The translations under genes and the position numbers were made by a program. Source: Pandoraea iniqua (GTDB lineage: Bacteria; Pseudomonadota; Gammaproteobacteria; Burkholderiales; Burkholderiaceae). Taken from it: 64,000 nucleotides of DNA. The notes below the pieces were generated by a model. It did not search any database. It was given only the letters and a program-made list of their open reading frames with translations, and was not told the origin of the DNA. Positions 26,374 to 35,027 of this stretch are shown here, in pieces (the first letter of the stretch is position 1; each line of letters begins with the position of its first letter). Location: contig NZ_CABPSF010000001.1 in the NCBI RefSeq assembly GCF_902459685.1, forward strand, positions 372,001-436,000, in the 5' to 3' direction.

Positions 26374-26402
26374 ACGGGGGAATTTCCGAGAAATTCCCCC
26401 GT
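26374..26402. terminator. GC-rich hairpin after znuD
   Basis: A 13-bp perfect stem (ACGGGGGAATTTC with its complement) and a 3-nt CGA loop, 18 bp after the receptor stop codon. There is no T-run, so it may be a Rho-linked or processing structure, not a classic terminator. Confidence 0.6.
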
Positions 26403-26639
26403 CATTCCCCCATCTGCACGGTGCAATGCCGCGCAGATGGCGCGTTCCGTGCCGCATCGAACAGCCAGCAAAACCCGTCGAATAAGCCGCCGTCGACGCC
26501 TCTTGATATTCCTTCGATTGCCCTAAACTACAGTCACGTCTCGCCCGGTCGGACACGTTCTCACAGCATGGGGAGCGTGCACGGTGAAGTCCGGGCCAAT
26601 CGTTACGGGGCGCAAGACGCCCCCCGAAAAGGAACAGGC

Positions 26640-27191
26640 ATGGAGCAATATCACGGCACCACCATCGTCTCCGTTCGGCGCGGCGATCAGGTCGCGCTCG
26701 GCGGCGACGGTCAGGTCACGCTCGGCAATATCGTGATGAAGGGCACCGCCCGCAAGGTGCGAACCGTTTATGACGGCAAGGTCATGGTCGGTTTCGCTGG
26801 CGCGACGGCGGATGCGTTCTCGCTGCTCGATCGTTTCGAGGCGAAGTTGCAGAAGCACCAGGGTCATCTGACGCGCTCGGCCGTCGAACTCGCCAAAGAC
26901 TGGCGTACCGACCGCATGCTGCGCCGGCTTGAAGCGATGATGATCGTCGCCGATGCCGAGACCACGCTGGTGATTACCGGCAACGGCGACGTGCTCGATC
27001 CGGAAGGCGGCGTGGCCGCCATCGGTTCGGGTGGCTCGTACGCCGAGGCAGCGGCGCGCGCGCTCGTGCAGAACACGGACTTGTCGCCGGCCGAAATCGT
27101 GAAGAAGGCGCTCACGATCGCGGGCGACATGTGCATCTACACGAACCAGAACCACATCATCGAGTCGCTGCCGCAGAAGGCTGCGAAGTAA
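26640..27191 (+). CDS. hslV: ATP-dependent protease subunit HslV
   Basis: 183 residues, the peptidase half of the HslUV protease. Threonine protease sequence [12 protein letters not shown] begins at residue 7, so a six-residue propeptide (MEQYHG) must be removed to expose the catalytic threonine; E. coli removes only Met. The [14 protein letters not shown] block and Lys/Ser residues of the fold are intact. ATG 26640 has an AAAGGA site. Upstream in-frame ATGs (for example in the [13 protein letters not shown] stretch) are not conserved. hslU follows after 198 bp. Confidence 0.95.
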   Translation: MEQYHGTTIVSVRRGDQVALGGDGQVTLGNIVMKGTARKVRTVYDGKVMVGFAGATADAFSLLDRFEAKLQKHQGHLTRSAVELAKDWRTDRMLRRLEAMMIVADAETTLVITGNGDVLDPEGGVAAIGSGGSYAEAAARALVQNTDLSPAEIVKKALTIAGDMCIYTNQNHIIESLPQKAAK

Positions 27192-27389
27192 CGCGAAGTA
27201 ACGAATGGCGAGGCGGATCTGCATGGCAAATCCGCACGGCATTCAACGCAACGACTCACGACCAACGAGCAGCAAGTGACGACGGTCGACGCGCACGCCG
27301 CAGCAGGTGGACTCCTGCGGCGTGACTTGCCGGCCGGGGTATGACCGGCCGGGCGTCACCCTGATCGAAACCCTAATTTGGCGAACGTC

Positions 27390-28748
27390 ATGACCCATAT
27401 GACCCCCTCCGAGATCGTTTCCGAACTCGACAAACACATCATCGGCCAGAACAAGGCCAAGAAGGCTGTCGCGGTGGCATTGCGTAACCGCTGGCGTCGC
27501 CAGCAGGTGGCGGACCCGCTGCGTCAGGAAATCACCCCGAAGAACATTCTGATGATCGGGCCGACCGGCGTGGGTAAGACCGAGATCGCCCGACGTCTGG
27601 CCAAGCTGGCCGACGCCCCGTTCATCAAGGTCGAAGCGACCAAGTTCACCGAAGTGGGCTATGTGGGCCGCGACGTGGACAGCATCGTGCGCGATCTGGC
27701 CGAAATCGCCATCAAGCAGACCCGCGAAGCCGAGATGAAGAAGGTGCGCACCACGGCCGAAGATCGTGCCGAAGACCGCATCCTCGATCTGCTGCTGCCG
27801 ACGGGCCGCGAGTCCTCGCGTGACATCCGCTTCGGCTCGGTGTCGCATGAACCGGAACCCAGCACGGAAGATAACGCCACGCGTCAGACCTTCCGCAAGC
27901 GGTTGCGCGAAGGCGCGCTCGACGACAAGGAAGTCGAGCTCGAAGTCGAGATTCCGGCGCAGGGCATGGAGATCATGGGCCCGCCGGGCATGGAAGAAAT
28001 GACCGAGCAGATCAAGGGCATGTTCGCGAACTTGGGCAACCAGCGCAAGAAGCGCCAGAAGCTCAAGATCAAGGACGCGCTCAAGATTCTGACCGACGAA
28101 GAAGCGTCGAAGATGCTCAACGACGAAGAGGTCAAGCAACTGGCGCTGCGTAACGTCGAGCAGAACGGCATTGTGTTCCTCGACGAGATCGACAAGATCG
28201 CCACGCGCAGCGAAGTCGGCGGCGGCGACGTGTCGCGTCAGGGCGTGCAGCGCGATCTGTTGCCGCTGGTCGAAGGTACGACCGTGAGCACGAAGTTCGG
28301 CATGATCAAGACGGACCACATTCTGTTCATTGCGAGCGGTGCGTTCCATCTGGCCAAGCCGAGCGACCTGATTCCCGAGTTGCAAGGCCGCTTCCCGATC
28401 CGAGTCGAACTCGACTCGCTGTCCGTCGAAGACTTCGAATCGATTCTCACGCAGACCGATGCGAGCCTCGTGAAGCAGTATCAGGCGTTGCTCGCGACGG
28501 AAGACGTGGCACTCGAATTCGCACCGGACGGCATCAAGCGTCTCGCGGAGATCGCGTTCTCGGTCAACGAACGCACCGAGAACATCGGCGCACGCCGTCT
28601 GTACACCGTGATCGAGAAGTTGCTGGAAGACGTTTCGTATAACGCGGGCAAGCAGGCGAATCAGGTCGTCACCATCGACGCCGCTTATGTGGACGCGTCG
28701 CTTGGCGAAGTCGCACAGAACGAAGACCTGTCGCGCTACGTTCTGTAA
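27390..28748 (+). CDS. hslU: HslU, AAA+ unfoldase of the HslUV protease
   Basis: 452 residues. It unfolds substrates and threads them into HslV. N-terminal [17 protein letters not shown] matches the family; Walker A is GPTGVGKTE, Walker B is [12 protein letters not shown]. The inserted I-domain spans about residues 110-240 and includes an [18 protein letters not shown] segment. The C-terminal tail LSRYVL, which docks into HslV, is present. ATG 27390 chosen; ATG 27399 is the next option. A strong terminator follows. Confidence 0.95.
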   Translation: MTHMTPSEIVSELDKHIIGQNKAKKAVAVALRNRWRRQQVADPLRQEITPKNILMIGPTGVGKTEIARRLAKLADAPFIKVEATKFTEVGYVGRDVDSIVRDLAEIAIKQTREAEMKKVRTTAEDRAEDRILDLLLPTGRESSRDIRFGSVSHEPEPSTEDNATRQTFRKRLREGALDDKEVELEVEIPAQGMEIMGPPGMEEMTEQIKGMFANLGNQRKKRQKLKIKDALKILTDEEASKMLNDEEVKQLALRNVEQNGIVFLDEIDKIATRSEVGGGDVSRQGVQRDLLPLVEGTTVSTKFGMIKTDHILFIASGAFHLAKPSDLIPELQGRFPIRVELDSLSVEDFESILTQTDASLVKQYQALLATEDVALEFAPDGIKRLAEIAFSVNERTENIGARRLYTVIEKLLEDVSYNAGKQANQVVTIDAAYVDASLGEVAQNEDLSRYVL

Positions 28749-28778
28749 CGCCATCGATCGATCGTTCGCGAAATGAAG

Positions 28779-28806
28779 AACGGCCCCATTCGGGGCCGTT
28801 TTTTTT
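28779..28806 (+). terminator. intrinsic terminator of hslVU
   Basis: AACGGCCCC-ATTC-GGGGCCGTT followed by TTTTTT. Textbook form, 30 bp after hslU. Confidence 0.95.
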
Positions 28807-28854
28807 ATGCGCGTTGAGTGGGCGTCGAGCGTGCTGCCGAACTGCCTGCGCGCC

Positions 28855-29397
28855 TTACTGCTTGACCGGTCGCTTGAGCAGCTTGCGTTGCAGCGTACGG
28901 CGATGCATGTTCAGCGCCCGCGCGGTCGCGGAGATATTGCCGTTGTGCTCGGCGAGCACGCGCTGGATGTGCTCCCATTCGAGGCGCGCCACCGACAGCG
29001 GCGACGGGTTTTCGAAGGCCTCGTCGGCCTGCGTCTCGCTGGCATCGTTGCGCAACGATGCGAGGATGGTGTCGGCGTTGGCGGGCTTGGCCAGATAGTT
29101 GTCGGCGCCGTCCTTGACGGCTTGCACGGCCGTCGCGATGCTCGCATAGCCCGTCAGCACCAACATGCGCGCCTTCGGTTGCAGGGCGCGCAGCGGCGCG
29201 ATCAGCGGCAATCCCGAGTCGTGCCCGAGATGCAGGTCGACCGAGATCAGGTCGAACTGACGCGTGCGTGCCGCGAGCAATGCGGCGGCGCCGTCGGCGG
29301 CAATCTGCACGTCGTAACCGCGGCGCGTGAGTGCGCGAGCCAGCGTTTCGGCGAAAACGACATCGTCGTCGATGAGAAGAAAATGGGAGGCGTTCAT
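28855..29397 (-). CDS. regA: redox response regulator RegA/PrrA/RoxR type
   Basis: 180 residues. The receiver domain has the acidic pocket LIDDD (about residues 8-12), the phosphoacceptor Asp54 in SVDLHLG, the Thr in VLTGYAS and the Lys in YLAKPAN. A short linker leads to a Fis-type helix-turn-helix (NISATARALNMHRRTLQRKL). This compact plan, with no sigma-54 domain, is that of RegA/PrrA/ActR, global regulators of respiration and redox balance. The start overlaps the kinase gene by 4 bp (ATGA). Confidence 0.92.
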   Translation of the reverse strand: MNASHFLLIDDDVVFAETLARALTRRGYDVQIAADGAAALLAARTRQFDLISVDLHLGHDSGLPLIAPLRALQPKARMLVLTGYASIATAVQAVKDGADNYLAKPANADTILASLRNDASETQADEAFENPSPLSVARLEWEHIQRVLAEHNGNISATARALNMHRRTLQRKLLKRPVKQ

Positions 29398-30662
29398 GTC
29401 TGACTCCGCGAGCCGAAGAAGAAGGTGGCCATCGGCAGGCGCAGCTCGGCGCGCGTGCCTTGCGGCGTATTGGGGGTGAGGATGATGTCGCCACCGAGAC
29501 GTTGCGCACTGGCGAAGGCGAGATACAGCCCCATGCCGTGTCCGCCGTGTGTACTCATGACGGGAGAGTTGCCCAGCCGCGTACGCAGCTCGGCCGTCAT
29601 GCCGGGGCCTTCGTCGCAGACGGTAAAGCGCAGATCGTCGGGGGCCACCGCCACATCGAGCGTGACCGACGACGGACTGAAATACGCGGCGTTATCGAGC
29701 AGGATGGTGAGGATCTGCCCGACCTGTACGGTGTCTTCGATACGTGCGGTCAGTTGCGGCGGCACATGCAACTGAAACTGCACCTGCGGGTGACGCAGAC
29801 GCCATTGCGTGGTGAAGGCCGGCAGCCATTCCGCGAGTGCCTGACGCACCGGTGCCGCCGCCCGCATCTGCACGTGACCGATGGCGCTCTTGCACAGCGC
29901 AATCTGTTGCTCCAGCGTCTGCAAGTCGGGTTCGAACGGTTTGAGCGAAGCGTTGCCCACACTCTCGCTGCGCAATTCGCCGACGACCACGGCCATGGTG
30001 GAGAGCGGCGTACCGAGTTCATGGGCCACGCTCGCGGCTTGCGCACCGAGTGCGGCCATGCGCTCGTCGCGCAGCAGGCGTTGTTCCGCCCGGGCCAGTT
30101 GGGCATCACGGGCACGCAGGGCACGCGACATGCGCGACACGAACCACGCGATCACCAGCACGCTCACCACGAAGTTGACCCACATGCCCGCGAGGTGCAG
30201 CCGCAGCAGGTTGCCCGGGTCTGCAAGATCGAGCGGCACGTACTGGAAATTCAGCGCGCCGTAAGCGACGAGCGAGAGCAGTGCCAGTTGCGAGGCGTTA
30301 CGCCACGGCAGCACGGCGGCGGCAATGGCCAGACCGGGGAGGAACAACGAGACGAAAGGATTGGTGGCGCCGCCCGAGAAGAACAGCAAGGCGGTGAGCG
30401 CGGCCAGATCGACCAGCAACTGCCCCATCAGATCGAGATCGGTGCGACGCTTGGCGCGTTCCAGCCCACGTCGTGCCCGAATCCATGTGAGCACGTTGAA
30501 GAGCACTTCGAGCGCCACGATGGTGAGCATCGGTTCGAGCGGCAGACGCACGCCGAGCCAGAGTTGGGCGACACCGATAGTGGCCAACTGGCCGACGATG
30601 GCCAGACAGCGCAGCCAGAAAAGCTGAACGACGTTGGTTCGCTCGATAGGGAAATGAGTCAT
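29394..30662 (-). CDS. regB: redox sensor histidine kinase RegB/PrrB/RoxS type
   Basis: 422 residues. Six membrane segments in the first 175 residues contain GGATNPF (97-103), which fits the GGXXNPF quinone-binding heptapeptide of RegB. The H-box is VAHELGTPLST with His214. The ATPase domain has N-box, DEGPGM, and GHGMGLYLA. RegB senses the quinone pool and phosphorylates RegA, and the overlapping regA gene confirms the pair. ATG 30662 is chosen over a longer frame to 30731 because the shorter form begins with the usual short cytoplasmic lead. Confidence 0.92.
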   Translation of the reverse strand: MTHFPIERTNVVQLFWLRCLAIVGQLATIGVAQLWLGVRLPLEPMLTIVALEVLFNVLTWIRARRGLERAKRRTDLDLMGQLLVDLAALTALLFFSGGATNPFVSLFLPGLAIAAAVLPWRNASQLALLSLVAYGALNFQYVPLDLADPGNLLRLHLAGMWVNFVVSVLVIAWFVSRMSRALRARDAQLARAEQRLLRDERMAALGAQAASVAHELGTPLSTMAVVVGELRSESVGNASLKPFEPDLQTLEQQIALCKSAIGHVQMRAAAPVRQALAEWLPAFTTQWRLRHPQVQFQLHVPPQLTARIEDTVQVGQILTILLDNAAYFSPSSVTLDVAVAPDDLRFTVCDEGPGMTAELRTRLGNSPVMSTHGGHGMGLYLAFASAQRLGGDIILTPNTPQGTRAELRLPMATFFFGSRSQT

Positions 30663-30880
30663 AGGACAAGTGTACCAAGAGCGGCCCACCGGCCGTCCGG
30701 CCGCGCCGGGCGCTGCGACACTCTGCCGCATGGCGAAATGCCATGTATTACATCGCCGCCACGCATCGTGCGCGGGCCGCGACTACAATGATTGTCCACG
30801 TCCTGCGCGGCACATCGTCGCGCAACGTCTCATGCGATACAAGGCCGGTATCCGCCGGCCCACAACCAAAAGGAGTTTGC

Positions 30881-31381
30881 ATGAAACACAAGATTTGGGT
30901 GGCTGCTGCGCTGAGCCTGGCGACGGTCTCGGCTTACGCACAGGTCGCCGTCTCCGACGCGTGGGCGCGCGGCACCGTGCCCGGCCAAACGGCCACCGGC
31001 GTGTTCATGACGTTGCAGTCGCGCGATGCGACCACGCTCGTCGGCGTGAGCACCCCGGCCGCCGCCACGGCGGAAGTGCATGAGATGAAGCTCGAAGGCA
31101 CGCTCATGAAGATGCGCGCGCTGCCCAACGGCCTGCCGTTGCCGGCAAACCAGCCGGTGCAGCTCAAGCCGGGCAGCTATCACATCATGCTCAACGACCT
31201 GAAGGCGCAACTGAAGAAGGGCGACACGGTGCCGGTCACGCTGCGCTTTGAGAGTGCCGATCACAAGAAGTCGGAGCAACAGGTGCAAGTGCAGGTGCGC
31301 GACCTGACGGCGCCGGCCCCGGCGGCAGGCGGTGCCATGAGCGCCATGCCGGGCATGTCGCACGGCTCGCATAGCCAGTAA
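30881..31381 (+). CDS. PCu(A)C periplasmic copper chaperone
   Basis: 166 residues with a signal peptide (cleavage after AYA, residue 20). Copper ligands follow the family pattern: His67, Met78, His101 and Met103 (HX10MX22HXM by my count, in VHEMKLEGTLMKM and SYHIMLND). A Met/His-rich tail (MSAMPGMSHGSHSQ) can bind further copper. Such proteins deliver Cu(I) to cytochrome oxidase. Strong AAAAGGAG site before ATG 30881. It is divergent from regB. Confidence 0.93.
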   Translation: MKHKIWVAAALSLATVSAYAQVAVSDAWARGTVPGQTATGVFMTLQSRDATTLVGVSTPAAATAEVHEMKLEGTLMKMRALPNGLPLPANQPVQLKPGSYHIMLNDLKAQLKKGDTVPVTLRFESADHKKSEQQVQVQVRDLTAPAPAAGGAMSAMPGMSHGSHSQ

Positions 31382-31388
31382 GGCTGAC

Positions 31389-31404
31389 CCGGGCGCAAGC
31401 CCGG
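31389..31404. terminator. weak hairpin between convergent genes
   Basis: A CCGGGC-GCAA-GCCCGG stem-loop between the copper chaperone and CWC genes, with only a short T stretch 5 bp later. It may terminate one or both genes. Confidence 0.45.
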
Positions 31405-31405
31405 T

Positions 31406-31654
31406 TCAGACTTTGGCGTTTGGATCGGCCGGGGTGCCAGCGAGGCTGACCCCGGCGGCCGCCAGCGCCGCACGCAGACACGCGGGGCATAGGCATGCGC
31501 CGACGCCGAGCCGCGCCGAGGCGGGCAGATGCGGCCAGTCGAGACACCAGCAAGTTGCGGTCGTGGTACTGGCGTCCGCCGCCTCCGACTGCGCGCCGCA
31601 CGACACGACGCTGCCGCATTGCGGGCAACGGCTGCCTTCGGCGGGCAACGACAT
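31406..31654 (-). CDS. cysteine-rich CWC family protein
   Basis: 82 residues. The sequence has CPQCG, then SCGAQ, then CWCLDWPHLP, then CLCPACL, which is the full cysteine pattern of the CWC small-protein family (probable zinc ribbon). No function is established for the family. ATG 31654 is chosen for the AAGGTG site 8 nt upstream; ATG 31672 would add six residues. Confidence 0.82.
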   Translation of the reverse strand: MSLPAEGSRCPQCGSVVSCGAQSEAADASTTTATCWCLDWPHLPASARLGVGACLCPACLRAALAAAGVSLAGTPADPNAKV

Positions 31655-32107
31655 CTTTTCTTCACCTTCCATACTTGATCCCGGTCTGTGATTTCCAGCC
31701 AGTGAGAAGCGGCCGGCGCCTGACGGCTCATTGTCGCCGCACCGGCGCCTGCCAAGTTGCACAACTGCAACAGCCCCCGCGTTGTCATCGGCTGGCCACA
31801 GCACCCGCGACGAAGACCGGAAAACGGCCCATGAGACAGGGTTTGGAAGACGTTCCGGAAAAATCGGCCACTAGCGGGCGTGCGCCGTCGAGTGAAAGGG
31901 GTGATACGCACGTGACATCGTAGCCCGGTCACGGGGCGGAATCGGCCGATTTTGCGGGTGCCATCCGACAGGTCCGGAAGGGTAGCGGGACGGGCGCGCG
32001 CAGGCAAGACGGAAGTGCTTCCAAAACCCGGCAAAGCCCAGCACGCACGGGCTTCTTGGCTGTACAATGCGCCGTGTTTCTGGTCCACCTGCGAAAACGT
32101 TCCCGCC
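31655..32107. other. intergenic region upstream of argB
   Basis: 453 bp between the divergent CWC gene and argB. A TACAAT -10-like box lies at 32063-32068 (in GGCTGTACAATG), about 40 bp before the argB ATG, with a poor -35. GTTGCA-CAAC-TGCAAC near 31757-31772 is an inverted repeat of the zinc-operator half-sites in the opposite order; its meaning is unclear. No convincing gene was found. Confidence 0.5.
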
Positions 32108-33013
32108 ATGTCCGATCTGCAACCGAATTCCATCGACGACATCGCACCCGCTCTCAAGGCCGAGATTTTGGCTGAGGCGATGCCGTACATCCGCAAATAT
32201 CACGGTAAGACCGTGGTGATCAAATACGGCGGCAACGCGATGACCGAGGAGCGCCTGAAGCAGGGCTTCGCGCGCGACGTCATTTTGCTCAAGCTCGTGG
32301 GCATCAACCCGGTCGTGGTGCACGGCGGCGGTCCGCAAATCGATCAGGCACTCAAGAAGATCGGCAAGCAGGGCACGTTCATCCAAGGCATGCGCGTCAC
32401 GGATGAAGAGACCATGGAAGTGGTCGAATGGGTGCTCGGCGGCGAAGTCCAGCAGGACATCGTGATGCTGATCAACCAATACGGCGGTCAGGCGGTCGGT
32501 CTCACCGGCAAGGATGGCGGTCTGATCAACGCCCGCAAGATGTTGATGCCGGATCGCGAGAACGCGGGCCAGTTCATCGACATCGGTTTCGTCGGCGAAG
32601 TCGACTCGATCAACCCGGCCGTGGTGCGCGCGCTGCAAGACGACGCGTTCATCCCGGTGATCTCGCCGATCGGCGTGGGTGAAGACGGTCAGGCGTACAA
32701 CATCAACGCCGACCTCGTGGCGGGCAAGCTCGCGACGGTGCTGGGCGCCGAGAAGCTGGTGATGATGACCAACATCCCGGGCGTGATGGACCGCGAAGGC
32801 AATCTGCTCACCGATCTGTCGGCACGCGAAATCGACGAACTGTTTGCGGACGGCACGATCTCCGGCGGCATGCTGCCGAAGATTTCGTCGGCGCTCGACG
32901 CGGCAAAAAGCGGCGTGAAGTCGGTGCACATCGTCGACGGCCGTATCGAACACTCGGTGCTGCTCGAGATTCTGACCGAACAGCCGTTCGGCACGATGAT
33001 CCGTTCGCACTAA
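32108..33013 (+). CDS. argB: acetylglutamate kinase
   Basis: 301 residues. It phosphorylates N-acetyl-L-glutamate, the second step of arginine synthesis. Amino-acid-kinase motifs are VIKYGGNAM near residue 39, [10 protein letters not shown] near 75, [11 protein letters not shown] and the ATP-site [10 protein letters not shown]. The C-terminal [14 protein letters not shown] block is typical. The N-terminal extension before KTVVIKYGG is the length found in arginine-inhibited hexameric forms, so feedback by arginine is plausible. Confidence 0.97.
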   Translation: MSDLQPNSIDDIAPALKAEILAEAMPYIRKYHGKTVVIKYGGNAMTEERLKQGFARDVILLKLVGINPVVVHGGGPQIDQALKKIGKQGTFIQGMRVTDEETMEVVEWVLGGEVQQDIVMLINQYGGQAVGLTGKDGGLINARKMLMPDRENAGQFIDIGFVGEVDSINPAVVRALQDDAFIPVISPIGVGEDGQAYNINADLVAGKLATVLGAEKLVMMTNIPGVMDREGNLLTDLSAREIDELFADGTISGGMLPKISSALDAAKSGVKSVHIVDGRIEHSVLLEILTEQPFGTMIRSH

Positions 33014-33069
33014 GTACGTTGCACTGAGTACGACGCAATAAGTACGACGCAATAAGTACGCTGCGCTGA
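33011..33069 (+). repeat. 14-bp tandem repeat starting in the argB stop codon
   Basis: Four units begin at 33014, 33028, 33042 and 33056: GTACGTTGCACTGA, GTACGACGCAATAA (twice) and GTACGCTGCGCTGA. Each ends in TGA or TAA, and the preceding argB TAA supplies the same element. Because 14 is not a multiple of three, the stops fall in all three frames. Confidence 0.85.
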
Positions 33070-33092
33070 GCGTGACGTACTAAGCTTCACTG

Positions 33093-33115
33093 GCGGACCC
33101 TGCGGGGTCCGCTTT
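33093..33115 (+). terminator. hairpin terminator after argB
   Basis: GCGGACCC-TGCG-GGGTCCGC followed by TTT. The T-run is short, but placement after the repeat array and before the next gene supports a terminator. Confidence 0.75.
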
Positions 33116-33157
33116 GCATTGGTCCCCATCAAACGCGTTCGATCTCGCCCCGACACC

Positions 33158-33850
33158 ATGCCCACGCCTGCCTTCTTTTCATGGAGCGGCGGCAAGGACT
33201 CCTGCCTTGCCCTGCATCACGCGCTGTCTTGCGACGCGAGCGGTGCGCCGCATTTCGACGTGCGCCGTCTACTGGCGATGTTCGATGAGACGGGTGACAG
33301 CTCGCGCTCGCACGGCTTGCCTCGCGAGTTGATGCAGGCGCAGGCGGATGCACTGGGCATTGCGCTCGATATCGGCCAAGCAGGCTGGAAAGGTTACGAA
33401 GCCGAATTCATCGCCCGCTTGCAGGTGATGCGCGCCGAAGGCATCACGCACGGGCTCTTCGGCGACATCGATCTGCAACCGCATCGCGATTGGGAAGAAA
33501 AGGTTTGCGCCGCGGCGGGCATGACGGCGGTGTTGCCGCTTTGGCAGCGCGAGCGTCTGGTGTTGGCCCACGAGTTCATCTCGCTGGGGTATCGCGCCGT
33601 GATCGTGTGCGTCGACGGTCGCCACCTCGGACCGGAATTCGTCGGTCGCGAATACGACGACGCGTTGCTGGCCGACTTGCCGGCCAACGTCGATGCGTGC
33701 GGCGAGAACGGCGAGTTTCACACGTTCGCATACGCAGGACCACGCTTCTCACAACCCGTGCCGTGGCGCATCGAGCGCGTCGAAACCATCCATGGCCCGG
33801 CCGAGTACGGCGGCACGCCCTACCATCGCGCGCACATCGTGGCGAGGTAA
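33158..33850 (+). CDS. diphthine-ammonia-ligase-like PP-loop ATPase
   Basis: 230 residues. The PP-loop SGGKDSCLALH near the N-terminus binds ATP, and the MRAEGITHGLFGDIDLQPHRDWEE and LAHEFISLGYRAVIVCVDGR blocks match the Dph6-type adenine hydrolase-like family. Bacteria do not make diphthamide, so the real substrate is unknown; a cobalamin or other amidation role has been suggested for some relatives. ATG 33158 gives the conserved start. Confidence 0.8.
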   Translation: MPTPAFFSWSGGKDSCLALHHALSCDASGAPHFDVRRLLAMFDETGDSSRSHGLPRELMQAQADALGIALDIGQAGWKGYEAEFIARLQVMRAEGITHGLFGDIDLQPHRDWEEKVCAAAGMTAVLPLWQRERLVLAHEFISLGYRAVIVCVDGRHLGPEFVGREYDDALLADLPANVDACGENGEFHTFAYAGPRFSQPVPWRIERVETIHGPAEYGGTPYHRAHIVAR

Positions 33851-33931
33851 TTGCGACATCCGGGCGTCGCGCGTCGATAGCCGCGCGCTCATCGAGGCAA
33901 CATCATCGCCGATACTTTTCGGAGGATGACC

Positions 33932-34930
33932 ATGCCTGCAATTCAGCCGTATCTGTCGCCGCATGTATCGCCGCATGCCGCGTCCCCCGCGTTGCCGAAC
34001 GTCAGTGATTCCTCGTTCGCGCCACCGATGCAAGCCGAAGCAGCCGCGCCTCGCAGGGCCGTGTTTGCAACGAACTTCGAGGTGGCGGCAAACCGCGCAG
34101 ACCACGCGTCAGAGGGCACGTCCGCAGCGGCCTCGCCCCACACGCGTCGCACTCGCTCGTCGTTCCCCGCGCCCTGCAACACTCGTTATCCGAGCGCCGG
34201 TGGCTTCACGCGCCAGAGTCTGTCCACGCCCCAGCAGATTGCCCCGCAGAACCACACGCAATTCCTGCGCGCGAACGCCGAGAGCGCGGTGTTCGGAGAA
34301 TTGCTGGAGATGCTGAGGCCGGTCGATCGATGCCCGAATCGCAACTACATCTGGAGCGTCGAACTCAGAGACGAACTCATGCATCGCATGTATTGCCTCG
34401 GCATCTTTGCCGACACATCCGTTGGCGATATGGCGGTGAAGCATAAGATTCCGTCACTGATGGTAGACGGTCCGGGGTACTTCCCGGGCACTGTCGCCGC
34501 CGTCTTTTACGACATCGGCTTCGAGGCGCTAAGGCTTGAGGGTGTGCCGCTTCGGACGCTGGACGAGACCCCGGCTTCGCGTATCGAAGGGGCGGGCCGA
34601 TTCGCCGTGCGGGCAATACTGAGGGGCTGGATGAACCCGCGAGATCCCTATCACGGCTTCACGCCCTATTTCAAACCGTTGCAGTTCCACGCGCATGCCA
34701 ACGGCATGCACGACGCCGCAGACATGCTCGATCGCATCACGCGCGACGACTCTTTCGGGTCTCCGGTGACGGGGCCATCCGATGCGGCCAGTTTTCTTGC
34801 GGACGAGGCATCGCTGCTCGATGCCCATCTGCGACAGTGCGAACGTGCTGCCGAACCGAGTGCGTGGGAGAAATTCTTCGCGGCGTACGTGAAGCCCGTC
34901 ATCAAAGCACACTGGTTTCCCCGATTTTGA
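33932..34930 (+). CDS. unrecognised family protein A (tandem paralogue 1, effector-like)
   Basis: 332 residues; I do not recognise the family. The first 80 or so residues are Pro/Ser/Ala-rich and likely disordered. The conserved body starts at CNTRYPSAGGFTRQS and includes VFGELLEMLRP, CP, AVKHKIPSLMVDGP, FYDIGFEAL and the strongest block FKPLQFHAHANGMHDAADM then LDRITRDDSFG. There is no signal peptide and no membrane segment. ATG 33932 is preferred to 33926 because GGAGG then sits 7 nt upstream. The gene downstream at 35028 is a clear duplicate, including the leader. Codon use looks less G+C-biased than the neighbours, suggesting acquisition. Confidence 0.8.
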   Translation: MPAIQPYLSPHVSPHAASPALPNVSDSSFAPPMQAEAAAPRRAVFATNFEVAANRADHASEGTSAAASPHTRRTRSSFPAPCNTRYPSAGGFTRQSLSTPQQIAPQNHTQFLRANAESAVFGELLEMLRPVDRCPNRNYIWSVELRDELMHRMYCLGIFADTSVGDMAVKHKIPSLMVDGPGYFPGTVAAVFYDIGFEALRLEGVPLRTLDETPASRIEGAGRFAVRAILRGWMNPRDPYHGFTPYFKPLQFHAHANGMHDAADMLDRITRDDSFGSPVTGPSDAASFLADEASLLDAHLRQCERAAEPSAWEKFFAAYVKPVIKAHWFPRF

Positions 34931-35027
34931 TATCGGCGTGCAGTTACGCAATTCGAACGTCGGACCACAATAGCCCCCGGCGTGGCAAGACAACATCATC
35001 CCCCCGACATTTCTCAGGAGGATCGAT

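Noticed and set aside
31757-31772. GTTGCA-CAAC-TGCAAC inverted repeat in the gap before argB as a third zinc operator
   Set aside because: The half-sites are in the reverse order and spacing differs from the 7-3-7 layout; neighbours are not zinc-uptake genes.
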